Counted from the stretch's first letter, positions 27,961-37,084 are shown. The stretch is DNA of 64,000 nucleotides from Gordonia polyisoprenivorans (GCF_017654315.1 NZ_CP072203.1:496001-560000); one strand, 5' to 3'. Notes: generated by a model from the letters alone, not told the origin. Translations and numbers: made by a program.

Positions 27961-28551
27961 TCACGCCTGTAATGCGCGACCGTATCTCCGGGTGATCGCA
28001 TCCTGCAGCACGCCGGCAACAGGTCGGCCGAGCCTGGCCATGAGAGTGGCCGGCCTCGAAAAGGCGTTGATCGACAACTGAACCGACTCGTCAGAGGTCA
28101 GACGCAGTTCGAATCGTTCCTCACCCATTTCGGGGTGACCGGGCAGCGTCCCATACGTGAACCCGGCCACGTTCTCACCGGACTCCACCGCGACGATCGC
28201 CACGGGCGCCCGCACCGCGGTTACCCTCCCGATCCGTAAGGCCAATATCGCCACCGCATCGTCGGTGACGGTGGGATGCGACGAGGCGACCGCGATATTC
28301 GCGCGCAATTGGATCTGCCAGGACATCATGGCCTCGCGAGCCACCTCGAAATGATCTCGGCCGCTGCCCAGTTGCGTCCGCAGACGGACGTGTCGATAGC
28401 CGGTGGGTGTCACTCCGGTCGTCGCGCCGACTTCCGAATAAGTGAGTTCCGCGGCGCGCAGCCGTCGTACTTCGACATCGTCGAGGAGGCGCAGGCAAGC
28501 GTGGGACACCTCCTGACTGTAGCCGCGAACGGTGTGAAAGCGCTGGCGCAC
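27961..28551 (-). CDS. DUF1990 family protein
   Basis: Up to 196 residues. The DUF1990 pattern is clear from ELTYSEVGATTGVTPTGYRHVRL onward, through GRDHFEVAREAMMSWQIQLRANIAVA and GFTYGTLPGHPEMGEERFELRL (in parts) to the end. The family is common in actinobacteria and has no known activity. The first 30 residues (MRQRFHTVRGYSQEVSHACL) are atypical, so the true start may be an internal GTG near residue 26. Compared with neighbours its upstream region is less GC-rich. Confidence 0.75.
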   Translation of the reverse strand: MRQRFHTVRGYSQEVSHACLRLLDDVEVRRLRAAELTYSEVGATTGVTPTGYRHVRLRTQLGSGRDHFEVAREAMMSWQIQLRANIAVASSHPTVTDDAVAILALRIGRVTAVRAPVAIVAVESGENVAGFTYGTLPGHPEMGEERFELRLTSDESVQLSINAFSRPATLMARLGRPVAGVLQDAITRRYGRALQA

Positions 28552-28739
28552 AGCGATTTCCGAAAAGCGCGCGCACTTGGCGTGGACGCCGCACGGTCAC
28601 TCCGTGACCGGGTTGGGCGTGGTGATCTTGCTCACGCCTGTAAAAATGTAGTAGTGAAGTCCGCCTATGTGATACTAAATCCCAATCGGAGCGCATGATC
28701 GAGCAACGGGCTTTGGTCTGCACTCTGGGGGGAGCACAA

Positions 28740-28958
28740 ATGCGGACTTTCTTTCTCTACCGTCACGTGGACGTATCCGGGGTGACCGGTACCGGTGTGG
28801 TCGCCGAGGGCGTGGAATTCACCGACGGAAGCGTCGCGATCCACGGGGTGGCCGCCGAACACCGCTCGACCGCGGTGTGGGACGGGATCGCCGACGTCGA
28901 GGCCGTCCATGGTCATGACGGTGCGTCAACGATTCAGTGGACGACATCGTCCCGGTAG
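28740..28958 (+). CDS. Small actinobacterial protein, 72 residues, unknown function
   Basis: ATG 28740 stands 5 nt after GGAG (28731-28734, part of a G-run), a strong ribosome site, so this start is preferred to ATG 28695. The protein begins MRTFFLYRHVDVSGVTGTGVV and continues with FTDGSVAIHG and a tryptophan-containing STAVWDGIADVEAVHGHDG. Similar small proteins with VSGTG and FxDG motifs are scattered in actinobacterial genomes (memory). No membrane segment or DNA-binding motif is seen. Likely folded and cytosolic. Confidence 0.65.
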   Translation: MRTFFLYRHVDVSGVTGTGVVAEGVEFTDGSVAIHGVAAEHRSTAVWDGIADVEAVHGHDGASTIQWTTSSR

Positions 28959-29282
28959 CCATCTCGGGTGAGTCTCCGTCTCGACCGCTTGGGCTGCGCC
29001 GCAGGCACTCCCGTCGGTTGTGCACCAGGTGAATCAACTCGAGGACACCGCCCTCGATGACACCGCCCACGGTGTTGCATTCGGTCACGGGGACCGATGA
29101 ACCAGGCGAGCGGGGCGAGATCTGCTACTCGATCGATCCGCGCCGGCGTGTGGGAATCGTCGGCAAGTAGAAATCGATACCATCGCCGCGGTTGAGCCAG
29201 GTCTCCCCACCGCTGTGCGGGTTGTCCACAAGCACCGCATTACGACTATCCCGGCACACGCGCGCCCACTACGCTCGATCCC
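28959..29282. other. Gap upstream of sigM with one DnaA box
   Basis: No supported gene. A perfect DnaA-box sequence TTGTCCACA lies at 29222-29230, about 53 bases before sigM. Open frames here have poor codon usage and no ribosome site. Confidence 0.5.
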
Positions 29283-29876
29283 ATGTCCGGGGGGACCCAC
29301 TCGCCACACGGCGACACACGCAGCGACGAGCAACTGCTCGCTGCGCACACCCATGGCGATCCCACCGCCTTCACCACACTCATCACCCGGCACCACACCT
29401 ACCTGTGGAATGTCGCCCTACGCACCACCCGAAACCCCGACGATGCCGCCGACGCCCTGCAAGAGGCACTGCTGTCGGCTCACCGCACCGCAGGTTCCTT
29501 TCGCGCCGAGGCACGCGTATCGAGCTGGTTGCATCGCATCGTGGTCAATGCGTCGCTGGATCGGTTGCGGCGCAACGCAGCTCGCCGCACGGTGCCGCTA
29601 CCGGAGTTCGACACGGCGGTGCTCACCGATCACACCGACGACTATCAGCGCGTCGACCTGACCGAGACGATCTCTCGAGCGCTCGATGAGCTGCCGTCCG
29701 GTCAGCGGGCGGCGGTCCTCGCACTCGACGTCGAGGGGTACTCCATCTCGGAGGCGGCACAATTACTCGGCGTGCCCGAGGGCACGATCAAGAGTCGGAG
29801 CTCACGGGGACGGCTGCGCCTGGCCAAGCTGCTCGGGCATCTGCGTCACGAGTCACTGCAGGACGGGTCGGAGTGA
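29283..29876 (+). CDS. sigM: ECF RNA polymerase sigma factor SigM
   Basis: 197 residues with sigma region 2 (DAADALQEALLSAHRTAGSFRAEARVSSWLHRIVVNASLDRLRR, in parts; this contains the -10 recognition helix) and region 4 (LPSGQRAAVLALDVEGYSISEAAQLLGVPEGTIKSR, in parts). ECF sigma factors redirect RNA polymerase in stress responses. Order sigM - anti-sigma - trxB - trxA - cwlM matches mycobacteria. ATG 29283 gives a full-length protein. A membrane anti-sigma factor follows 206 bases on. Confidence 0.94.
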   Translation: MSGGTHSPHGDTRSDEQLLAAHTHGDPTAFTTLITRHHTYLWNVALRTTRNPDDAADALQEALLSAHRTAGSFRAEARVSSWLHRIVVNASLDRLRRNAARRTVPLPEFDTAVLTDHTDDYQRVDLTETISRALDELPSGQRAAVLALDVEGYSISEAAQLLGVPEGTIKSRSSRGRLRLAKLLGHLRHESLQDGSE

Positions 29877-30085
29877 GACCGGCCGTGAACATTGCTGCGA
29901 ACGCAGTGGAACCCCCGGAGGTCCTGCTGCGTCCAATACTTCATGGGTCCCATCACCACCGGGTTCCCACCGGGCACGGGCTCGCCGCACCGGCCGGTGA
30001 CGATTCGATCGGGGAGAACGACATGATCTTCGCGTCCCACGACGCGACGCAGGCAAGCGACACGACACGAGCGGAGCGCCGATGA
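29873..30085 (+). CDS. Possible 70-codon ORF bridging sigM and rsmA
   Basis: A GTG at 29873 overlaps the sigM stop by 4 bases and the frame closes at 30085, overlapping the rsmA start by 4 bases. Such double coupling is suggestive, but the peptide (histidine-rich middle HGSHHHRVP) matches nothing known and third positions are less GC-rich than in neighbours. It may be a chance frame in a spacer. Confidence 0.25.
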   Translation: MRPAVNIAANAVEPPEVLLRPILHGSHHHRVPTGHGLAAPAGDDSIGENDMIFASHDATQASDTTRAERR

Positions 30086-30840
30086 CCGACGACCACGCGC
30101 GCTCTGCAGACACACCACGCTTTCCGGATCCTCCCTATTCCGTGGATCTGCTGTCCGATCTCGATGCCGGCGTGCTCGAGCCCGATGTTGCCGCACACAT
30201 CCGTTCCCGGCTCGCCGACGACCCCGGCGCTCGAGAGGTCCTCGCGGCACTGGAGAGTCTGCGCACCGATCTGCGCGACCTCCCGGTACCCCGGGAACCC
30301 GTGCCCGAGTGGGTCGACGCGCGCACGCAGCAGACGCTCGCCCGAATCGCCGCCGAGGTCGGTGGCGGAAGTGACGTCACACCACTCGCGCGTCGACGGC
30401 CGCTGCGCTCGGCCCCACAGGCGGTGGCGCTGCTCTCGGTCGCCGCAGCGGTCCTGGTTGCCGTCATCGTGGGGGTCGTCCTGGTGAGCCACTCGGCCCG
30501 TCCCGACGCCCCCTCGAACCGTGTGCAGGCCGACGGCACCCCCGCGAGTTCGTCCGTTGCGTCCGGCGCAGCGGGTGCAGCTGCGGCGCTGTCGGTGCTC
30601 GGCCGAACCGACGGTGCACCATTCGCCTCGATGGCCGCGCTACGCCGGTGCACTGCGGCCAATGGTGTCTCCGCCGACACCCCGGTACTAGGGTCCGGGC
30701 CGGTGACCATCAACGGCGTCGGACAGGTGGTGATCCTGCTGGGTACCGGGAGCGCCGGCCGATTCCTGGCCCTCGTCGTCGGCCCCGAGTGTGATTCGGA
30801 CAATCCGGCCACGATCTCCCGCACGATCATCGGGGGATGA
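30082..30840 (+). CDS. rsmA: Anti-sigma-M factor, single-pass membrane protein
   Basis: 252 residues. The cytoplasmic N-terminal part contains PPYSVDLLSDLDAGVLEPDVAAHIRSRLADDPGAREVLAAL (in parts), an anti-sigma-like helical domain. One membrane helix (AVALLSVAAAVLVAVIVGVVLV, near residue 115) leads to an extracytoplasmic Ala/Ser-rich domain with two Cys. It should sequester SigM at the membrane until a signal releases it. Corresponds to mycobacterial Rv3912 by position. The stop precedes trxB by about 165 bases. Confidence 0.85.
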   Translation: MTDDHARSADTPRFPDPPYSVDLLSDLDAGVLEPDVAAHIRSRLADDPGAREVLAALESLRTDLRDLPVPREPVPEWVDARTQQTLARIAAEVGGGSDVTPLARRRPLRSAPQAVALLSVAAAVLVAVIVGVVLVSHSARPDAPSNRVQADGTPASSSVASGAAGAAAALSVLGRTDGAPFASMAALRRCTAANGVSADTPVLGSGPVTINGVGQVVILLGTGSAGRFLALVVGPECDSDNPATISRTIIGG

Positions 30841-31005
30841 GCCTGGCGAGATGACCTCGGTATATCGTTCGTCAACCATGCGGCGCAATCCCCGGATCGT
30901 GCGTCGTGGGGCCGACACGTCGGGGAACATGTCCGCATACCCTTGTGTTGAATGCCAGGTACGCGCCGCTCACCGAGCCGGCGCGTCGATGACACGGAGG
31001 ACGAA

Positions 31006-32001
31006 TTGACCCAGTCAGACAACCAGCAGATCCACGAGCTGATCATCGTCGGATCCGGGCCTGCCGGTTACACCGCGGCGGTGTATGCGGCTCGCGCCGA
31101 ACTCGCCCCGCTCGTCTTCGAGGGAACACAGTTCGGCGGCGCTCTGATGACGACCACCGAGGTGGAGAACTTCCCGGGCTTCCAGAACGGCATCCAGGGT
31201 CCGGCGCTGATGGACGAGATGCGCGAACAGGCGATCCGCTTCGGCGCCGATCTCCGCATGGAGGACGTCGACGAACTCCGGCTCGACGGCGAGATCAAGG
31301 AGGTCGTGGCCTCCGGTGAGACCCACCGCGCTCGCGCGGTCATCCTCGCGATGGGTGCCGCCGCGCGGTACCTCGGTATCGAAGGCGAGCAGGAGTTGCT
31401 CGGGCGCGGCGTCTCGGCGTGCGCGACCTGCGACGGCTTCTTCTTCAAGGACCAGGACATCGCGGTCATCGGCGGCGGTGACTCGGCGATGGAGGAGGCC
31501 ACATTCCTCACCAAGTTCGCACGCTCGGTGACGCTGATCCACCGCCGAGAGGAATTCCGGGCCTCGCGCATCATGCTCGACCGCGCCCGCAACAACGACA
31601 AGATCCGCTTCGTCACCAATTCGGCGGTCAAGTCCGTCATCGGCGACGGGTCGGTCACGGGCCTCGAACTGATCGACACCCGTAGCGGTGACACCCAGAC
31701 CGTCGACGTGACCGGCATGTTCGTCGCCATCGGTCACGACCCGCGTAGCGAACTCGTTCGCGGGCAGGTCGACCTCGATTCGGACGGGTACGTCCAGGTC
31801 CAGGGCCGGACCACCTACACGTCGCTGCCCGGGGTGTTCGCGGCGGGCGACCTCGTCGACCACACCTATCGGCAGGCCATCACCGCAGCGGGCAGCGGAT
31901 GCTCGGCGGCGATCGACGCCGAGCGGTGGCTGGCCGAACAGGGCGACATCGACCCCACACCCGTCGAGGCCGACGTGCTGGTCGTCGACGCGCACAGCTG
32001 A
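31006..32001 (+). CDS. trxB: Thioredoxin reductase
   Basis: 331 residues of a low-molecular-weight FAD/NADPH thioredoxin reductase. FAD site [20 protein letters not shown], redox-active CATC in [18 protein letters not shown] site [12 protein letters not shown] with HRR, and [16 protein letters not shown] near the end. It reduces thioredoxin encoded directly downstream. GGAGG at 30996-31000 lies 5 nt before a TTG at 31006, which decides this rare start over the ATG at 30952. Cytoplasmic. Confidence 0.96.
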   Translation: MTQSDNQQIHELIIVGSGPAGYTAAVYAARAELAPLVFEGTQFGGALMTTTEVENFPGFQNGIQGPALMDEMREQAIRFGADLRMEDVDELRLDGEIKEVVASGETHRARAVILAMGAAARYLGIEGEQELLGRGVSACATCDGFFFKDQDIAVIGGGDSAMEEATFLTKFARSVTLIHRREEFRASRIMLDRARNNDKIRFVTNSAVKSVIGDGSVTGLELIDTRSGDTQTVDVTGMFVAIGHDPRSELVRGQVDLDSDGYVQVQGRTTYTSLPGVFAAGDLVDHTYRQAITAAGSGCSAAIDAERWLAEQGDIDPTPVEADVLVVDAHS

Positions 32002-32071
32002 TCGGCCGCACTCACCACCTCGGTGTGCGAACCCTCATACATACCCGGACTCATCACAGGAGGAAATCACC

Positions 32072-32410
32072 ATGGGAGCAAATACCGTCGCCGTCACCGA
32101 CGCCACGTTCAAGGACGCCGTACTCGGCTCCGACAAGCCGGTGCTCGTCGACTTCTGGGCCACCTGGTGCGGACCGTGCCGCATGGTGGCGCCGGTCCTC
32201 GAAGAGATCGCCGACGCACACGGCGACAAGCTGACCGTCGCGAAGCTCGACGTCGATGCGAACCCGGCGACCGCCCGTGACTTCCAGATCATGTCGATCC
32301 CGACGCTGATCCTGTTCGAGGACGGAAAGCCCACCAAGACCATCGTCGGCGCAAAGGGCAAGGCCGCATTGCTGCGTGAGCTCGATTCGGTGGTCGGCAC
32401 CAACGCCTGA
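32072..32410 (+). CDS. trxA: Thioredoxin
   Basis: 112 residues with the active site FWATWCGPCRMVAP and the cis-Pro segment IMSIPTLILF. It is a cytoplasmic disulfide reductase, recharged by the TrxB encoded 70 bases upstream, and supplies electrons to reductases and peroxidases. AGGAGG precedes ATG 32072 (32058-32063). Called trxC in M. tuberculosis at this locus. A hairpin follows the gene. Confidence 0.97.
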   Translation: MGANTVAVTDATFKDAVLGSDKPVLVDFWATWCGPCRMVAPVLEEIADAHGDKLTVAKLDVDANPATARDFQIMSIPTLILFEDGKPTKTIVGAKGKAALLRELDSVVGTNA

Positions 32411-32429
32411 CACCGATCAGATGGCGTAT

Positions 32430-32473
32430 GACAGGTATCGTCACCGACGTTCCCGCTGGTGACGGTGCCTGTC
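32430..32473 (+). terminator. Possible hairpin after trxA
   Basis: GACAGG plus CGTCACC (32430-32445) pair with GGTGACG plus CCTGTC (32458-32473) across a 12-nt loop and a small internal bulge. No T-run follows, so termination efficiency is uncertain. Confidence 0.4.
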
Positions 32474-32620
32474 GCTACATTGTGACCTGATCCGGTTTGG
32501 CCCACATCGGCCGAACTGAAAGAATGCTCGTGGTTCTGCCGAGTGCGTTTCCGTGAGTACCGGCGTCGAATCGCGATCCGCACGGACACTGACTGTTCGT
32601 CGCGACCAAGGAGTCTGAAG

Positions 32621-33781
32621 ATGCCACAATTCCGACTGGGTGATCAGGGCTCGGCAGTCGCCGAAATCCGTTCGATCCTCGCCGGACAAGGTCTCCTCAG
32701 CACTTCTCACGGCCGGCACGCCGCCGAGGCCGACACGCAGGGTGACACTTTCGACGCCGACACCGACCAGGCTGTGCGCGCTTTCCAGCAGCAGCGCGGC
32801 CTCATCGTGGACGGCATCGTGGGACCCGCCACGTACCGCGCCCTGCGCGAGGCCTCTTATCAGCTCGGTGCACGGGTTCTCGCGTTCCGGTTCTCCGCGC
32901 CGATGGTCGGCGACGACGTCGCTCAGCTACAGAACCGCCTACAGAATCTCGGCTATTACACTGCGCTGGTCGACGGGGTCTTCGGCGAAACCACCCACAA
33001 CGCGGTCTGCCTCTACCAGAGCGAATACGGGCTCTTCGCCGACGGAATCTGCGGTCCCGCCACCCTTCGTTCTCTCGAACGCCTCGGCACCCGGGTGACC
33101 GGCGGATCGCCGCTCGCCATCCGCGAAGAAGAGCACGTTCGTCGTTCGGGTCCCCGACTGTCCGGCAAGCGCATTGTGATCGATCCGGGATCCGGTGGGC
33201 TGCACGACCTTTCGACCGGTGATCTCGCCGACACCGAGAGTCGCCTGCTGTGGGATCTCGCTGCCCGCCTCGAGGGGCGGATGGCGGCCGCAGGCATGGA
33301 GACCTTTTTGTCACATGACGGCAAAGGACGGCCCACCGACGAGGAACGCGCCCGGGTCGCGAATATGATCGACGCCGACGTCATGATCTCGCTGAGAGTC
33401 GGGCACTACCCGAACCCGGCGGCAAACGGCGTGGCCGCCTTCTACTTCGGCAACAGTCACGGGTCCTTCTCCACGATCGGGCGCAACCTGGCCGGCTTCG
33501 TCCAACGCGAGGTCGCCGCGCGCACCCCGTTGACCGATTGCCGCACTCACGAACGCACGTGGGAATTGCTGCGACTCACCAGAATGCCGGTCATCATCCT
33601 CGACGTCGGATACATCACCAATCCGGACGATGCTCGGGTCCTCGAGGACGCCGATTACCGCAACGTCATCGCGGAGGCCATCCTCGTCGCGGTCAAGCGA
33701 CTCTATCTGCTCGGCGACGACGATCGCCCGACCGGGACCTACACCTTCGCGGATCTTCTTGCCGCCGAAGAGATCTCCTGA
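32621..33781 (+). CDS. cwlM: CwlM, inactive amidase-like cell-wall regulator
   Basis: 386 residues. Two peptidoglycan-binding repeats (about 6-70 with FQQQRGLIVDGIVGPAT, and 85-155 with YQSEYGLFADGICGPAT) precede an N-acetylmuramoyl-L-alanine amidase 3 domain (about 185-365). The zinc ligands are missing: IDPGSGG replaces DPGHGG, SLRVGHY replaces the second histidine site and ILDVGYITN has Asp for the catalytic Glu. This fits mycobacterial CwlM, a phosphoprotein that activates MurA instead of cutting peptidoglycan. AAGGAG at 32608 sets ATG 32621. Convergent with the GNAT gene. Confidence 0.93.
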   Translation: MPQFRLGDQGSAVAEIRSILAGQGLLSTSHGRHAAEADTQGDTFDADTDQAVRAFQQQRGLIVDGIVGPATYRALREASYQLGARVLAFRFSAPMVGDDVAQLQNRLQNLGYYTALVDGVFGETTHNAVCLYQSEYGLFADGICGPATLRSLERLGTRVTGGSPLAIREEEHVRRSGPRLSGKRIVIDPGSGGLHDLSTGDLADTESRLLWDLAARLEGRMAAAGMETFLSHDGKGRPTDEERARVANMIDADVMISLRVGHYPNPAANGVAAFYFGNSHGSFSTIGRNLAGFVQREVAARTPLTDCRTHERTWELLRLTRMPVIILDVGYITNPDDARVLEDADYRNVIAEAILVAVKRLYLLGDDDRPTGTYTFADLLAAEEIS

Positions 33782-33786
33782 TACGT

Positions 33787-33803
33787 CGCGGTAAATCACC
33801 GCG
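33787..33803. terminator. Short hairpin between cwlM and GNAT gene
   Basis: CGCGGT-AAATC-ACCGCG with a 5-nt loop lies in the convergent gap; GGCTTTT follows 9 nt later on the plus strand. A weak bidirectional terminator is likely. Confidence 0.4.
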
Positions 33804-33839
33804 GCACTTGGCTTTTCGCGGCGGTCTCGAGCCTAGAGT

Positions 33840-34673
33840 CTAGAGTCGCCGGCCAACCGGGGCGAAGGTGCGTTCCCTCCCCGTCATGTCGATCGCCGCC
33901 ATCACCACCAGTTTCTCCAGAGCTCCCTCGACCTCCGACTTCCACCCCAAGCCTTCGTCGAGTTCCAACCGCAGGCGGGGGAAGCGGGCATGGGACGCAA
34001 CGACGTCGAATCCCGAGGCTTTCAAAAAGGCGGCGTCGAGAAGACATCGAGTGCACAGGTCGGGCTGCGGGTTATCGAGAATCTCACGTGCGACGCTGAC
34101 GATCTCTTCGTCCGACCATTCACTGATGTCGCGCATCCCCGGAGTCGCGTCAGGCGTCGGGTTCCGTCGCGCAGTGTCACCGCGGACCAATCCGAATGCC
34201 TCGACCGCGCGAACACCGCGACGCATGAGGTCGACGAGCACCGCATCGAGTAGGGGAGTGGCCACCTCTTCGTAACCGGGCTCCACCTGGATGGAGGTGA
34301 GGAGGATGGCGTCCGCGCTCACCGGCGACGTCGGGAACAGTCGAGATCGCGGAACACGACCGGGCGGGGCATAGAACGCCGTGCCGACGATCACCCCGGT
34401 TGCCGGATCGGTGGCGAGCTGCCCGCACGCTCCCCACTCCAGGAGTACCGAGGAGATCCACGCTTCCTTGTCGAACTCGCTCTCGAAGGGAGCGCGCGCC
34501 ACACTGCGACCCATGATCTCGCCGCGACCCTCAGCTCCGGCAGGCCCCACCGACTCGGGCCGATCCAGCGGGCCGGCCATACTGGGTTCGACTTCCCAGA
34601 ACACGCACCGACGCGCATGCGGAGGTAGTGACTCGAACGACTCGAGAGTCAGCCGCGAGACCACCGGTTCCAT
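33840..34673 (-). CDS. GNAT-like protein, Rv3916c family
   Basis: 277 residues. LLTSIQVEPGYEEVATPLLDAVLVDLMRRGVRAVEAFG (in parts) is an acetyl-CoA binding GNAT core with the loop between beta 4 and alpha 3, and CLLDAAFLKASGFDVVASHARFPRLRLEL the C-terminal part. Substrate and role unknown; its constant position between cwlM and parB suggests an envelope or chromosome-related job, which is only an inference. Start is the ATG at 34673. Confidence 0.75.
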   Translation of the reverse strand: MEPVVSRLTLESFESLPPHARRCVFWEVEPSMAGPLDRPESVGPAGAEGRGEIMGRSVARAPFESEFDKEAWISSVLLEWGACGQLATDPATGVIVGTAFYAPPGRVPRSRLFPTSPVSADAILLTSIQVEPGYEEVATPLLDAVLVDLMRRGVRAVEAFGLVRGDTARRNPTPDATPGMRDISEWSDEEIVSVAREILDNPQPDLCTRCLLDAAFLKASGFDVVASHARFPRLRLELDEGLGWKSEVEGALEKLVVMAAIDMTGRERTFAPVGRRL

Positions 34674-34755
34674 GTCAGCTCATCCGTCCCATTGCCACAC
34701 TGCCGTCGGAAAACGCAGAAAATTCGAAACCACTTGTGCTGTAACGAGATTCGAT

Positions 34756-34795
34756 GCTCATCGATGAGCGTTCACGTTGTTGCGTCACAGTGACG
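34756..34795. promoter_or_regulatory. Two palindromes between GNAT gene and parB
   Basis: GCTCATCGATGAGC (34756-34769, perfect) and CGTCACAGTGACG (34783-34795) lie in a 164-bp gap upstream of the GNAT start and downstream of parB. They could be operators for the GNAT gene; no partner regulator is evident. Confidence 0.35.
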
Positions 34796-34837
34796 TTACT
34801 CCCGAGGGTGGTTGGTCGTGGAAAATCGTCGGCGAAA

Positions 34838-35929
34838 TCACTTACCCGGATCGATCACTCCGACGATTCGTTGAAGGTCGTCCACCGAACCGAATTCGAC
34901 GACGATCTTGCCTTTTCGCTTACCCAAGCTGACCGTCACACGTGTGTCCAGTCGATCCGACAGGCGTTCGGCAAGGTCTTGGAGGCCCGGCATCTGCATC
35001 GGTTTGCGCTTGGTGGTCGGCGAGGGCGTCGCCGATCCGCCGTCGCGGTTCTCGAGGGTGACCGCTTCTTCGGTTGCGCGCACCGACAGTCCCTCGGCCA
35101 CGATGCGCGCCGCCAACGCTTCCTGAGCGTCGCTTCCCGTCTCCAGGGACAACAGGGCGCGAGCATGTCCGGCCGACAGAACCCCGGCCGCGACGCGTCT
35201 CTGGACCGGAATGGGTAGCTTCAGCAGCCGAATCATGTTGGTGATCACCGGTCGCGAGCGGCCGAGTCGGGCGGCCAACTCCTCGTGTGTCACGTCGAAC
35301 TCTTCGAGAAGCTGTTGATACGCGGCCGCCTCTTCGAGCGGATTCAACTGCGCGCGGTGAATGTTCTCCAGAAGTGCGTCTCGGAGCATGTCACCATCGG
35401 GCGTCTCCCGAACGATCGCCGGGATCGCATCGAGGCCGGCCTCTTGGCTGGCTCGCCACCGACGTTCACCCATGACGATCTGGAACTCGACACCGTCAGT
35501 GGTGGGTGCGGGCAACTTGCGAACCACGATCGGCTGCATGAGGCCGAACTCGCGGATCGAGTGAATCAGCTCGTTGAGCGCATCCTCGTCGAAGACGGTT
35601 CGCGGCTGATGCGGGTTGGGCTGGATGAGCTTCGGTGGGATCTCTCGGTACACCGCGCCTACTTCGTCGGGTGTACCGATCGGAGCCGGGGGAGCGGATG
35701 CGCCCCGCGTGCCGGCACCGTTGCCTGTCGCCGCAGCGCTCTGCGCGCCCGGCGTGCGAACCGACGACGCTGCCGAACCCCCACCATTTCCGGTGCCGAT
35801 CACGACGTCTGCAGCAGCAGCTCCGAGTTTCGGAGCGGTCGGATCCTCGTCGGTGGGACCGGTCGGGATCAACGCCGCCAAACCGCGGCCGAGTCCACCA
35901 CGTCGGTGTGCGGTCTCTTTCTGACTCAC
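34838..35929 (-). CDS. parB: Chromosome partitioning protein ParB
   Basis: 363 residues. N-terminal [12 protein letters not shown] is the ParA-contacting leader, followed by a Pro/Ala/Gly linker of 70 residues and the ParB/Srx CTP-binding domain ([36 protein letters not shown]). A helix-turn-helix ([21 protein letters not shown]) reads parS, and a C-terminal dimerisation domain ends it. It spreads as a CTP-gated clamp around the origin. GAGAGG six nt before GTG 35929 fixes the start. Same transcript as parA upstream. Confidence 0.97.
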   Translation of the reverse strand: MSQKETAHRRGGLGRGLAALIPTGPTDEDPTAPKLGAAAADVVIGTGNGGGSAASSVRTPGAQSAAATGNGAGTRGASAPPAPIGTPDEVGAVYREIPPKLIQPNPHQPRTVFDEDALNELIHSIREFGLMQPIVVRKLPAPTTDGVEFQIVMGERRWRASQEAGLDAIPAIVRETPDGDMLRDALLENIHRAQLNPLEEAAAYQQLLEEFDVTHEELAARLGRSRPVITNMIRLLKLPIPVQRRVAAGVLSAGHARALLSLETGSDAQEALAARIVAEGLSVRATEEAVTLENRDGGSATPSPTTKRKPMQMPGLQDLAERLSDRLDTRVTVSLGKRKGKIVVEFGSVDDLQRIVGVIDPGK

Positions 35930-36001
35930 TGGATTCCTCTCGGGCAAGGCGGGCCGAAAATCTTGGCTGGCTGTTCAGTATCGGTCTGTATCAGGCGGGG
36001 A

Positions 36002-37084
36002 TCAGGGCGCCGTGTCGGCGCGCATCGCGAGCTCACGAGCAGCGTCGAGGTAGCTCATTGATCCACGTGAACCCGGGTCGTATTCGATGATCGTCATGCC
36101 GTATCCGGGTGCCTCGGAGACCTTGACGCTTCTCGGGATGATCGTGGACAAGACCTTCTCGCCGAAGTGGCGGCGGACCTCCTCTGCCACCTGGTCGGCA
36201 AGCTTCGTGCGGCCGTCATACATGGTGAGAAGAATCGTGGACACGTGGAGCTCTTTGTTGAGATGCGCCTGCACCAACTCGATGTTGCGGAGCAGCTGCC
36301 CGACACCCTCGAGTGCGTAGTACTCGCACTGGATGGGGATGAGCACTTCGCGCGCCGCGACCATCGCGTTGACGGTCAGCAGACCGAGTGACGGCGGGCA
36401 GTCGATGAAGACGTAGTCGAAGCCGAAGTCCGCCATCGCCTCGTCGTTCAGCGCATTCCGAAGGCGGTTCTCTCGTGCGACGAGTGACACCAACTCGATC
36501 TCGGCACCGGCGAGGTCGAGTGTTGCGGGGACACAGAAGAGGTTCTCGTTGCTCGGGCTCTGTTTGATCGCCTCTCGGACCCCGACTTCTCCGAGGAGGA
36601 GCTCGTACACCGAGGCGATATCAGGCGCACGATGATCGATTCCGAGCGCGGTACTGGCGTTGCCCTGGGGATCGAGATCTACGACAAGTACACGGAGCCC
36701 GTGGACAGCCAGACCCGCTGCGAGGTTGACCGCGGTCGTCGTTTTTCCGACACCGCCCTTCTGATTGGCAACCGTCAGGACTCGGGTCTCCCGCGGGCGG
36801 GGGAGCCGTCCTGCCGCACCGGGGGTCAGCACCTGGCTGGCTCGGGCGGCCGCGGCGGCGATGGGTGTGTCGTCCAACGATGCCTCCAAGGCCGTCGAAG
36901 TAGCGGGCGAGGGAATGCGAGGGCCCGAGGCGCTCTTGCTCGGAGAGACGGTTTCACGTGAAACGTTGCGATCTTGCTGGACCACGCGAGGACTCCTTCG
37001 ACCGTCCAATGGGGTGTCATCACCAGAGATCTCCGAGCCACTTGATGACGCCCTTCTATTCTGCGCCCTGCGACCGATCCGCAC
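36002..37084 (-). CDS. parA: Chromosome partitioning ATPase ParA
   Basis: 360 residues. The deviant Walker A is VANQKGGVGKTTTAVNLAAG, switch 1 is DLDPQGNAS and switch 2 is FIDCPPSLG, as in ParA/Soj. About 100 residues of Ser/Pro-rich extension precede the domain and include VSRETV, encoded by a parS site. GGGAGG spans the region before GTG 37084 with six bases between (which include the rsmG stop), so that start is preferred to TTG 37087. It positions ParB-bound origins. Confidence 0.95.
   Translation of the reverse strand: MRIGRRAQNRRASSSGSEISGDDTPLDGRRSPRVVQQDRNVSRETVSPSKSASGPRIPSPATSTALEASLDDTPIAAAAARASQVLTPGAAGRLPRPRETRVLTVANQKGGVGKTTTAVNLAAGLAVHGLRVLVVDLDPQGNASTALGIDHRAPDIASVYELLLGEVGVREAIKQSPSNENLFCVPATLDLAGAEIELVSLVARENRLRNALNDEAMADFGFDYVFIDCPPSLGLLTVNAMVAAREVLIPIQCEYYALEGVGQLLRNIELVQAHLNKELHVSTILLTMYDGRTKLADQVAEEVRRHFGEKVLSTIIPRSVKVSEAPGYGMTIIEYDPGSRGSMSYLDAARELAMRADTAP
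36950..36965. promoter_or_regulatory. parS site inside parA
   Basis: GTTTCACGTGAAAC at 36951-36964 is the full core of the bacterial parS consensus, a perfect palindrome. It lies in the N-terminal extension of parA and should nucleate ParB. Confidence 0.9.

Noticed and set aside
28819..29088. Minus-strand frame before sigM
   Set aside because: Arg-rich, overlaps the small plus-strand gene and has no ribosome site.
30952..31005. ATG start of trxB at 30952
   Set aside because: GGAGG is positioned for the TTG at 31006 and the extra 18 residues are unlike TrxB.
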